Assembly (NCBI RefSeq): GCF_901827155.1
Contig: NZ_LR594659.1
Coordinates: 620,001-684,000, forward strand
Source: Variovorax sp. PBL-H6
GTDB taxonomy: Bacteria; Pseudomonadota; Gammaproteobacteria; Burkholderiales; Burkholderiaceae_C
Direction: 5' to 3'
Length of the DNA: 64,000 nucleotides
In this document: positions 36,003 to 43,572 of the stretch, one piece after another
How the letters are laid out: every line of letters begins with the position of its first letter
Position numbering within the stretch: the stretch's first letter is position 1
Program-made: the position numbers and the translations under genes
The notes under the pieces: model-generated
Told to the model about the DNA's origin: nothing
What the model saw: the letters and a program-made list of their open reading frames with translations, nothing else
The model's database searches: none

Positions 36003-36767
36003 ATGAATACATCGCAACTCACGATCATCACCGGCGCCTCGCGCGGCCTCGGCCGCGCCATGGCCGAGCAGCTGCTGGCCGTGCCCGGCCAGCGCCTGCT
36101 GTGCATTTCCCGGCGTGTCGACGATGCGCTCGCCGCTCGCGCCAGCAAAGCCGGCGCCGAGCTCGAGCAATGGCAGCAGGACCTGGCCGATCCGGTGCCG
36201 GCCGCCGCCCGGCTTGCGGCCTGGCTGCAGGGCCTGGACGGGCAGACTTTCGCAGGCGTCACGCTGATCAACAACGCCGGTACCGTGGGCCGCACCCGCC
36301 CGCTTTCGCAGGCGGTGGCCACCGAGCTGTCGCAGGCGCTGCGCGTGGGCCTGGAAGCGCCGCTGCTATTGACCTCGGCCTTCCTCGCCGCCACGAGCGG
36401 CTGGCGCGCAGAGCGCAAGGTGCTCAACATTTCCTCCGGCCTTGGCCGCAACGCCATGGCGAGCCAAGCCCCTTACTGCGCGGCGAAGGCCGGCATGGAC
36501 CATTTCTCGCGCGCCGTGGCGCTGGAGGAGGAGGCTCTGGGCGGCGGCGCGAAGATCGTCTCGCTCGCACCGGGCGTGATCGACACCGACATGCAGGTGC
36601 AGCTTCGCGGTGCCGAGGCCGACATGTTCCCCGACCGCGCGCGATTCGAGCGCCTGAAGGCCCAGGGCCAGCTGGATACGCCAGAGTCGGCGGCAGCGAA
36701 GGTCCTCGCGTACCTGGCCCGCCCCGACTTCGGCAGCAAGCCCGTCGCCGACGTCCGCGACGCGTAG
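36003..36767 (+). CDS. Short-chain dehydrogenase/reductase, sepiapterin-reductase-like
   Basis: 254 residues. NAD(P)-binding TGASRGLG at 10-17, INNAG, and YCAAKAGMDHF holding catalytic Tyr and Lys are all intact. The EEEALGGGAKIVSLAPGVIDTDMQ end is typical of the benzil/sepiapterin reductase-like group. An ATG 33 bp upstream is possible but lacks support. It is divergent from the degenerate SRAP gene. Substrate unknown. Confidence 0.9.
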   Translation: MNTSQLTIITGASRGLGRAMAEQLLAVPGQRLLCISRRVDDALAARASKAGAELEQWQQDLADPVPAAARLAAWLQGLDGQTFAGVTLINNAGTVGRTRPLSQAVATELSQALRVGLEAPLLLTSAFLAATSGWRAERKVLNISSGLGRNAMASQAPYCAAKAGMDHFSRAVALEEEALGGGAKIVSLAPGVIDTDMQVQLRGAEADMFPDRARFERLKAQGQLDTPESAAAKVLAYLARPDFGSKPVADVRDA

Positions 36768-36786
36768 TAAAAAGCGGCGAGCTTAT

Positions 36787-37749
36787 CTACTCAATGACCG
36801 CGCCGGAGGCCTTCACGATGTCGCGCCACTTCAGGTAGTCGGTCTTCAACAGCGTGCCGAACTGCTCCGGCGTCATGCCCTGCGGCTCCGCGCCCTGGGC
36901 GATGATCGCGGCCTTCATCTCGGGCGTGGCCAGCAGCTTGTTCACCTCGGCGTTCAACGTGGTGACGATCTCCTTGGGCGTGCCCGCCGGTGCGAAGAGC
37001 CCGTACCAGGTGCTCACGTCGAAGTCCTTGTAGCCCAGCTCGGCGACCGTCGGCACCTCGGGCAGCGAGCTGCTGCGCTTTGCTGATGTCACCGCCAACG
37101 CGCGCAGCTTGCCGGACTTGATTTGCCCCATGGCCGAGGGCAGCGAGGAAACCATCAGGTCCACGTTCCCGGCCAGCACGTCCATCATGGCTGGGTTCGA
37201 ACCCTTGTAGGGCACGTGGCGCATCTTGACGTTGGCGGCGCTCTTGAAGATCTCGCCCGCCAGGTGGATGGTGGTGCCATTGCCGGGCGAGCCGTAGGTG
37301 ATGGTGTCGGGTGCCGCGCGCGCGGCATCGACCACGTCCTTCAGCGTCTTGAACTTCGATTCGGTGCGCGTGACGATCACCACAGGCGTATAGGCCACGT
37401 GCGCCACGGCGGTCAGGTCCTTGGTCGGCTCGTAGCTGAGGTTCTTGTAGAGCCAGGGTGCGACGACCATGTTGTCCTTCTGGCCCATCACGATGTCGTA
37501 GCCGGTCGGCTGCGCGCGCACCGCCTCGGCGATGCCGATGGTGCCGCCGGCGCCGGCCCGGTTGTCAGGCACCACGGTCCATTTGCTGACCTCGGTGAGC
37601 TTGGTCGCCACCAGTCGCGACAGGATGTCGGTGCCGCCCCCAGGCGGGAAGGGCACGATCAGGCGCACGGGCTTGGCGGGATAGGGCTGGGCCTGCACGG
37701 CGGCGAACGCCAGTGCCAGGGCCGCGGTGGTCAGCAGCTTTCGGATCAT
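36787..37749 (-). CDS. Bug/TctC-family periplasmic substrate-binding protein
   Basis: 320 residues. Signal peptide MIRKLLTTAALALAFAAVQA, then KPVRLIVPFPPGGGTDILSR and [16 protein letters not shown], the two loops that grip the ligand carboxylate. No TctAB permease is nearby. It ends 19 bp from the convergent SDR stop. This third Bug protein is closest in motif wording to the one at 12566-13573. Ligand unknown. Confidence 0.9.
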   Translation of the reverse strand: MIRKLLTTAALALAFAAVQAQPYPAKPVRLIVPFPPGGGTDILSRLVATKLTEVSKWTVVPDNRAGAGGTIGIAEAVRAQPTGYDIVMGQKDNMVVAPWLYKNLSYEPTKDLTAVAHVAYTPVVIVTRTESKFKTLKDVVDAARAAPDTITYGSPGNGTTIHLAGEIFKSAANVKMRHVPYKGSNPAMMDVLAGNVDLMVSSLPSAMGQIKSGKLRALAVTSAKRSSSLPEVPTVAELGYKDFDVSTWYGLFAPAGTPKEIVTTLNAEVNKLLATPEMKAAIIAQGAEPQGMTPEQFGTLLKTDYLKWRDIVKASGAVIE

Positions 37750-38156
37750 GGGATGTTGTCTCTTCGTTCAGGCGCAGCCGGGAGGCTGCGCGGGATGGGG
37801 CGGGCAGTGTGCCGGATCGGGAAGAATGGAGGGTGCGCGATTCGCGATGGCGATCTTATCGAAGCGCGAATACCGGGCGCGGCTGATGGCCCTCCACCTC
37901 GCCGACGAGACCATCGGACGAGCGGCTGAAGCGGGCCGACTTTCTTGCTGTCTCTGCGATAGCCGGACTTCGGCCATCGGACACCCATGCCGCCATCGAC
38001 GACGTCCTGCAGCGAATGCGCGTTGCCATTGCAGCGATCACCTTGCCCCGGCTCCCTGGCGATGGGGCATCCGGCGAGGCCACCGTGATTCGATTGCTCG
38101 GGATATGCCGCGAAGGGTTGCCTCGTTCGCGTGAGTGTCAGGCCGCCTTTTGCCCC
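37750..38156. other. Region without a supported gene, possible gene debris
   Basis: 407 bases. Two frames on the plus strand read sensibly for short stretches (for example ILSKREYRARLMALHLADET near 37852-37911, and DERLKRADFLAVSAIAGLRP shortly after in another frame), as if one gene had been broken by shifts. No intact start-to-stop ORF with a ribosome binding site is convincing. No repeat or RNA was seen. Confidence 0.4.
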
Positions 38157-38363
38157 TCAATGCATCGTCTGCGACTCGCCGCGCGCATCGGCGCGCCGCT
38201 GCAGCGCCGCGATGCCGGCCATCATGGCCGCGCCGTAGGTCGGCATCGGCCCCTCGGCGGCGTCGATGGGGCGGCAGTCGCTGCCGTCCTGCTTCTGCAG
38301 CACCCAGTAGAAGTGGCCGGCGATCGGTTCGTCCACGATGAGTGCGATGGCTTCCGTTTCCAT
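38157..38363 (-). CDS. Small hypothetical protein
   Basis: 68 residues, METEAIALIVDEPIAGHFYW at the start and GAAMMAGIAALQRRADA near the end. Composition and an ATG behind AAAGACGAGGA support a real gene. The first half looks like a beta hairpin and the second like a helix. No known domain. It is transcribed away from the kdp operon and shares its upstream region. Confidence 0.55.
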   Translation of the reverse strand: METEAIALIVDEPIAGHFYWVLQKQDGSDCRPIDAAEGPMPTYGAAMMAGIAALQRRADARGESQTMH

Positions 38364-38497
38364 GTGAATCCTCGTCTTTCAATGCATGCACCGGTTGTAC
38401 GCAGGCCGGGGCCTATCCGGTAGCGAGGAATTCACGAAGCGGGCCCCGCCGCGCGACAAAAGCCCGGCGAGTGTGCAAATGCGCACGCCATGTCGCC

Positions 38498-38546
38498 TTT
38501 ACGCCTTTTTTACGGCCGGCGCCCGACTCTGTTCCCCATCTTTACG
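38498..38546 (+). promoter_or_regulatory. Three TTTACG direct repeats before kdp, probable KdpE sites
   Basis: TTTACG occurs at 38498, 38509 and 38541. Spacings of 11 and 32 bp are about one and three helical turns, as expected for tandem binding of an OmpR-type regulator. The T-rich array lies 50-100 bp upstream of the first kdp ORF. KdpE encoded in the same operon is the natural candidate. Confidence 0.55.
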
Positions 38547-38594
38547 CGTGCCTCGCGAGACTGCCTGCACGTGCTTCGCATGAGGAGTTGAAAG

Positions 38595-38699
38595 ATGGAT
38601 TTCGTATGGATTGCCGCCATCGGGGTGTTCTGGGTCGTGATGGCGGAGGCGGTCATCGGCCTCGCCAGGCTCGACGCGCCCAAGAGAGGGGCCCAATGA
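38595..38699 (+). CDS. 34-residue membrane peptide preceding kdpF
   Basis: MDFVWIAAIGVFWVVMAEAV followed by IGLARLDAPKRGAQ: one membrane helix and a short basic tail. TGAGGAG precedes the ATG (about 10 bp). The stop overlaps the kdpF ATG (ATGA, 38696-38699), so it is translationally coupled to kdpF. It is too short for usual gene callers. A role as an extra small subunit or leader peptide of the Kdp complex is inferred from context only. Confidence 0.7.
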   Translation: MDFVWIAAIGVFWVVMAEAVIGLARLDAPKRGAQ

Positions 38700-38794
38700 T
38701 CAGCCTCGATGTGCTCTATGGATTCGCCGGCCTGCTGGCCGTGATGCTCTTCGCCTACCTGGTGTTCGCGCTCATCTGCGCCGAGGAATTCTGA
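38696..38794 (+). CDS. kdpF: K+-transporting ATPase subunit KdpF
   Basis: 32 residues, a single membrane helix: MISLDVLYGFAGLLAVMLFA then YLVFALICAEEF. KdpF stabilises the KdpABC complex by sitting at the KdpA-lipid interface. It overlaps the preceding 34-residue ORF. Unusually, kdpA does not follow at once: about 230 bp holding two repeat copies intervene. Confidence 0.88.
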   Translation: MISLDVLYGFAGLLAVMLFAYLVFALICAEEF

Positions 38795-38807
38795 TGAATC
38801 AAGCTCT

Positions 38808-38892
38808 CCCCCAGGTTGGCTCACTTCGTGTAGCCGCCCACCCCCTCACCGGGGGCAACACCAGCGGCCCGGCAAAGCCGGTTCCGCGGTGT
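38808..38892 (+). repeat. 85-bp intergenic repeat, copy 1 in kdp operon
   Basis: Starts CCCCCAGGTTGGCTCACTTC, contains a C5/G5 stem (CCCCCTCACCGGGGG), then CCGGC-AAA-GCCGG and ends GGTTCCGCGGTGT. Copy 2 follows after 11 bp in the same direction. Confidence 0.92.
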
Positions 38893-38903
38893 CACTTGGC
38901 TCG

Positions 38904-38988
38904 CCCCCAGGTTGGCTCACTTCGTGTAGCCGCCCACCCCCCTACCGGGGGCAACACCAGCGGCCCGGCAAAGCCGGTTCCGCGGTGT
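38904..38988 (+). repeat. 85-bp intergenic repeat, copy 2 in kdp operon
   Basis: Identical in length to copy 1 and different from it at only a couple of bases in the C/G stem loop (CCCCCCTACCGGGGG). The pair forms a tandem array between kdpF and kdpA. Confidence 0.92.
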
Positions 38989-39025
38989 TCGCTGGCGAAG
39001 GCATTCCGCTGCGGAGGCCCGTTCC

Positions 39026-40831
39026 GTGAATAGCGCCGCCTGGATGCTTCTGGGTCTTTACCTCGTGGTTCTGGGCCTGCTCGCCTGGCCGCTGGGCCGC
39101 TGGTTGGCGGCGCTGTGCGAAGGCGGGGTCCCCGCCTGGATGCAGCGCGCCGAAGCGCCGCTCTACAAGCTCGCCGGCGTGGACGTTGGCCACGCGATGC
39201 ACTGGCGCGGCTATGCGCTGGCGCTGCTGGCCTTCAACGCCGTTGGCGCGCTGGCCCTCTATGGCCTGCAGCGCCTGCAGCACTTGCTGCCGCTGAACCC
39301 GGCCGGCATGAGCGCGGTGTCGCCCGACTCGGCCTTCAACACGGCCGTGAGCTTCGTTTCCAACACCAACTGGCAGGGCTATGCGGGGGAGTCGACCCTG
39401 AGCTATCTCACGCAGATGCTGGGGCTCACGGTGCAGAACTTCTTGTCCGCTGCCACCGGCATCGCGGTCGCCTTCGCGCTGGCGCGCGGCTTCGCGGCGC
39501 GCAACACGGACGGCAAGGGCTTCGTCGGCAATTTCTGGGTCGACGTGACCCGCATCACCACCTGGCTGCTGCTGCCGATCTCGTTCGTGATCGCCATGGT
39601 GTTCGTGGGCCAGGGCGTGATCCAGAACTTCGACACCTACAAGACAGTGACGACGCTGGAAGCCACGGCCTACCAGAACCCCAGGCTCGACGCTGCCGGG
39701 CAGCCACTGAAGGATGCGGCCGGCAACGCGCTGACCGAGGACGCGAGCACCACCACGCAGACCCTCGCCATGGGCCCGGTCGCCTCGCAGGAGGCGATCA
39801 AGATGCTCGGCACCAACGGCGGCGGCTTCTTCAACGCCAACTCGGCGCACCCTTACGAGAACCCGACGGCACTCGCCAACTTCGTGCAGATGATCGCGAT
39901 CTTCCTGATCCCCACCGCGCTGTGCTTCGCCTTCGGCCGCGTGGTGGGCGACCCGCGGCAAGGCTGGGCAATCCTGGCGGCGATGACGGTGATGTTCGTG
40001 CTGGCCGTGGTCGCCTTGATCTCGGCCGAGCACGCCGGCAATCCGCTGCTGGCGCCGCTGGGTGTCGACCAGGCCTCGAGCGCGCTCCAGGCCGGCGGCA
40101 ACATGGAAGGCAAGGAGGTGCGCTTCGGCATCGACGCCTCCGCGCTCTTCGCCGCCATCACCACGGCTGCATCCTGCGGCGCGGTGATCGCCATGCACGA
40201 CTCCTTCACGCCGCTGGGCGGCATGGTGCCGCTGGTGCTGATGCAGCTCGGCGAAGTGGTGTTCGGCGGCGTCGGCACCGGCCTGTACGGCATGCTGGTC
40301 TTCGCGGTGCTGGCGGTGTTCATCGCCGGCCTGATGATCGGCCGCACACCCGAGTACCTGGGCAAGAAGATCGAGATCCGCGAGATGAAGCTGACCTCGA
40401 TCGCGATCCTGGTCACGCCGATCCTGGTGCTCGCCGGAACCGCCGTCGCCGTGATGGCCGATCCGGGCAAGGCAGGCATCGCGAACCCGGGCGCGCACGG
40501 CTTCTCCGAGGTCCTCTATGCCTTCACTTCGGCCGGCAACAACAACGGCAGCGCCTTTGCCGGCCTCTCGGCCAACACGCCCTTCTACAACGCGATGCTG
40601 GCGCTCGCAATGTGGTTCGGCCGCTTCGGCGTGATCGTGCCGGTGCTCGCCATCGCGGGCTCGCTGGCCGCCAAGAAGCGCCTGCCGGTCACGGCCGGCA
40701 CCATGCCCACGCACGGCCCGCTGTTCGTCACGCTGCTGATCGGCACCGTGCTGCTCGTCGGCTTGCTCAACTACGTGCCGGCCCTGGCGCTCGGCCCTGT
40801 CGTCGAGCACCTGATGCTGTGGAAGCCTTGA
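39026..40831 (+). CDS. kdpA: K+-transporting ATPase, K+-binding channel subunit KdpA
   Basis: 601 residues, about 45 longer than E. coli KdpA because of an extracytoplasmic insertion near 205-240 ([19 protein letters not shown]). Selectivity-filter-like segments are [45 protein letters not shown] and [13 protein letters not shown], one for each pore repeat. The start is GTG with GGAGG 8 bp upstream. It binds and conducts K+ within the KdpFABC P-type pump in the inner membrane. Confidence 0.97.
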   Translation: MNSAAWMLLGLYLVVLGLLAWPLGRWLAALCEGGVPAWMQRAEAPLYKLAGVDVGHAMHWRGYALALLAFNAVGALALYGLQRLQHLLPLNPAGMSAVSPDSAFNTAVSFVSNTNWQGYAGESTLSYLTQMLGLTVQNFLSAATGIAVAFALARGFAARNTDGKGFVGNFWVDVTRITTWLLLPISFVIAMVFVGQGVIQNFDTYKTVTTLEATAYQNPRLDAAGQPLKDAAGNALTEDASTTTQTLAMGPVASQEAIKMLGTNGGGFFNANSAHPYENPTALANFVQMIAIFLIPTALCFAFGRVVGDPRQGWAILAAMTVMFVLAVVALISAEHAGNPLLAPLGVDQASSALQAGGNMEGKEVRFGIDASALFAAITTAASCGAVIAMHDSFTPLGGMVPLVLMQLGEVVFGGVGTGLYGMLVFAVLAVFIAGLMIGRTPEYLGKKIEIREMKLTSIAILVTPILVLAGTAVAVMADPGKAGIANPGAHGFSEVLYAFTSAGNNNGSAFAGLSANTPFYNAMLALAMWFGRFGVIVPVLAIAGSLAAKKRLPVTAGTMPTHGPLFVTLLIGTVLLVGLLNYVPALALGPVVEHLMLWKP

Positions 40832-40841
40832 TGCCATCGAG

Positions 40842-42935
40842 ATGCAAATGAAATCGTCCCTTCCTCTGTTCGACGGCTCCCTGGTGCGCCCCGCGCTGTG
40901 GGCCGCCGTCGCCAAGCTGGACCCGCGCGTCCAGTGGCGCAACCCGGTGATGTTCATCGTCTACATCGGCAGCATTCTCACGACGTTGCTGTGGGTCCAC
41001 GCGCTGAGCTTTCCGGGCGACACCGGCATGGCGCCGCCCTTCGTGCTGGCGATCTCGACCTGGCTGTGGTTCACCGTGCTCTTCGCCAACTTCGCCGAGG
41101 CCCTGGCCGAGGGCCGCAGCAAGGCGCAGGCTGCCTCGCTGCGCGGCCTGCGCAAGGACACCTGGGCCAAGAAGATGGTCGAGCCGCATCACGGCGGCAA
41201 GTGGCTGCCTCTGCAGGCACCCGAACTGCGCCGCGGCGACGTGGTGCTGGTCGAGGCGCATGACGTGATCCCGCTGGACGGCGAGGTGATCGAGGGGGTG
41301 GCCTCGGTCGACGAGAGCGCCATCACCGGTGAATCGGCGCCGGTGGTGCGCGAGTCCGGCGGCGACTTCTCGGCCGTGACCGGCGGCACGCGCGTGCTGT
41401 CCGACTGGCTGGTGGTGCGCGTGACAGTCAACCCGGGCGAGTCCTTCCTCGACCGCATGATCGGCATGGTCGAGGCCGCCAAGCGCCAGAAGACGCCCAA
41501 CGAGATCGCGCTGACCATCCTGCTGGTCGCGCTGACCCTGGTGTTCCTGATGGTCACGGTCACGCTGCTGCCCTATTCCATCTTCAGCGTGGGCGCGATG
41601 CACGCGGGCACGGTGGTGTCGCTGACGGCTCTCGTGGCGCTGCTGGTGTGCCTGATTCCGACCACCATCGGAGGCCTGCTGTCGGCGGTCGGGGTCGCGG
41701 GCATGAGCCGCATGATGCAGGCCAACGTGATCGCGACCTCGGGCCGCGCGGTCGAGGCGGCGGGCGACGTCGACGTGCTGCTCCTCGACAAGACCGGCAC
41801 CATCACGTTGGGCAACCGCCAGGCAAGTGCTTTCCTGCCGGCCCCCAACGTGATGCAGCCGCGGCTCGCACGCGCCGCGCTGTTGGCCTCCCTGGCAGAC
41901 GAGACGCCCGAGGGCCGCAGCATCGTCGAGCTGGCGCGCCGCGGCGGCATCGACGAGCCGGCAAGCGAAGGCACGCGCTTCGTGCCTTTCACCGCGCAGA
42001 CGCGCATGAGCGGCGTGGACCTGCCCGCCACGCCCAAGGCCCTCGACGCCGACTACGTGTCGCTGCGCAAGGGCGCGGTCGATGCCGTGCGCCGCCACGT
42101 CGAGGCGCTCGGCGGCGCCATGCCGGCCGAGCTGCTGCGCGCCGCCGACCAAGTCGCGCGCCGCGGCAGCACGCCGCTCGCAGTGGCCGAGGGCCACCGG
42201 GTGCTGGGCATCGTCGAGCTCAAGGACATCGTCAAGACCGGTATCCGCGAGCGCTTCGCCGAGCTGCGCCGAATGGGCATCCGCACGGTGATGATCACCG
42301 GCGACAACAGGCTCACGGCCGCTGCCATCGCGGCCGAGGCCGGCGTGGACGACTTCCTGGCCGAGGCCACGCCGGAGGACAAGCTGGCGCTGATCCGCAA
42401 GTACCAGTCCGAAGGCCGCCTGGTCGCGATGACCGGCGACGGCACCAATGACGCGCCCGCGCTTGCCCAGGCCGACGTGGCAGTGGCCATGGGTAGCGGC
42501 ACGCAGGCGGCCAAGGAGGCCGGCAACATGGTCGACCTGGACTCCAACCCGACCAAGCTGCTGGAAGTGGTGGAGACCGGCAAGGCCCTGCTGATGACGC
42601 GCGGCTCGCTCACCACCTTCTCCATCGCGAACGACGTGGCGAAGTACTTCGCCATCATCCCGGCGATCTTCGTGTCGACCTACCCGCAGCTCGCAGCGCT
42701 CAACGTGATGCGGCTGGCGAGTCCTTCGTCGGCCATCCTGTCGGCGGTGATCTTCAACGCGCTGATCATCGTGTTCCTGATCCCGCTCGCGCTGAAGGGC
42801 GTGCGCTACCGGCCGGTGGGCGCCGCCGCGCTGCTGCGCCGCAACCTCGCGATCTACGGCCTCGGCGGGCTGGTCGTTCCCTTCGTCGGCATCAAGCTCA
42901 TCGACTCGCTGCTGGTCGCCATCGGCCTGGTCTGA
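40842..42935 (+). CDS. kdpB: K+-transporting ATPase, ATP-binding subunit KdpB
   Basis: 697 residues, P-type ATPase. The phosphorylated aspartate is Asp316 in [13 protein letters not shown]. The TGES-type dephosphorylation loop ([11 protein letters not shown]) and hinge [16 protein letters not shown] are intact. It hydrolyses ATP to drive K+ through KdpA. It lies 10 bp after kdpA. A second Met two codons on (MKSSL) is an alternative start. Confidence 0.98.
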   Translation: MQMKSSLPLFDGSLVRPALWAAVAKLDPRVQWRNPVMFIVYIGSILTTLLWVHALSFPGDTGMAPPFVLAISTWLWFTVLFANFAEALAEGRSKAQAASLRGLRKDTWAKKMVEPHHGGKWLPLQAPELRRGDVVLVEAHDVIPLDGEVIEGVASVDESAITGESAPVVRESGGDFSAVTGGTRVLSDWLVVRVTVNPGESFLDRMIGMVEAAKRQKTPNEIALTILLVALTLVFLMVTVTLLPYSIFSVGAMHAGTVVSLTALVALLVCLIPTTIGGLLSAVGVAGMSRMMQANVIATSGRAVEAAGDVDVLLLDKTGTITLGNRQASAFLPAPNVMQPRLARAALLASLADETPEGRSIVELARRGGIDEPASEGTRFVPFTAQTRMSGVDLPATPKALDADYVSLRKGAVDAVRRHVEALGGAMPAELLRAADQVARRGSTPLAVAEGHRVLGIVELKDIVKTGIRERFAELRRMGIRTVMITGDNRLTAAAIAAEAGVDDFLAEATPEDKLALIRKYQSEGRLVAMTGDGTNDAPALAQADVAVAMGSGTQAAKEAGNMVDLDSNPTKLLEVVETGKALLMTRGSLTTFSIANDVAKYFAIIPAIFVSTYPQLAALNVMRLASPSSAILSAVIFNALIIVFLIPLALKGVRYRPVGAAALLRRNLAIYGLGGLVVPFVGIKLIDSLLVAIGLV

Positions 42936-42947
42936 AGGAAGCACCTC

Positions 42948-43520
42948 ATGTTCAAGATTCTTCGTCCCGCGCTCGTCATCTTCGTGCTGCTCAGCGGTCT
43001 GACCGGGCTGCTCTATCCCCTGGCCGTCACCGGCGCCGCACATGCGCTGTTCCCGGCGCAGGCCGAGGGCAGCCTCGTGCTGCGCGGCGGCAAGCCGGTG
43101 GGCTCCTCGCTGGTCGGGCAGAACTTCGGCGATCCGGCGCACTTCTGGGGGCGGCCGTCGGCCACGGCACCCATGCCCTACAACGCGGGCGCTTCCGGCG
43201 GCTCCAACCAGGGGCCGCTGAACCCGGCGCTCGCCGATGCGGTGAAGCGCCGCGTCGAGGTGCTGCGCGCGGCCGATCCCGGCAACGCGCAGCCGGTGCC
43301 TGTCGACCTGGTCACGGCCTCGGCCAGCGGGCTCGATCCGCACATCACCCCGGCCGCGGCGCGCTACCAGGCGGCACGCGTGGCGCGGCTGCACCAACTG
43401 CCGATCGACCGTGTCGAGCAGCTGATCGACGATCACACCGAAGGGCGGTGGCTCGGCCTCGTCGGCGAGCCGCGGGTGAACGTGCTTGCGCTCAACCTGG
43501 CGCTCGACTCGGCGCGCTGA
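42948..43520 (+). CDS. kdpC: K+-transporting ATPase subunit KdpC
   Basis: 190 residues with one N-terminal membrane helix ([20 protein letters not shown]) and a periplasmic domain. [20 protein letters not shown] and [17 protein letters not shown] segments (here [19 protein letters not shown]) and [14 protein letters not shown] are the family hallmarks. KdpC acts as an assembly and affinity-tuning subunit. GAAGGAAG precedes the ATG. Confidence 0.97.
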   Translation: MFKILRPALVIFVLLSGLTGLLYPLAVTGAAHALFPAQAEGSLVLRGGKPVGSSLVGQNFGDPAHFWGRPSATAPMPYNAGASGGSNQGPLNPALADAVKRRVEVLRAADPGNAQPVPVDLVTASASGLDPHITPAAARYQAARVARLHQLPIDRVEQLIDDHTEGRWLGLVGEPRVNVLALNLALDSAR

Positions 43521-43572
43521 GCTGCGGGCGTCCAACAGCGGGCCTGCGGTAACCTGACTCGCTTCCCTGTCC

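Noticed and set aside
38808..38988. The two tandem 85-bp units as a minimal CRISPR array
   Set aside because: Repeat units are too long, separated by only 11 bp rather than a spacer of 30 or more, and the same element is dispersed elsewhere singly.
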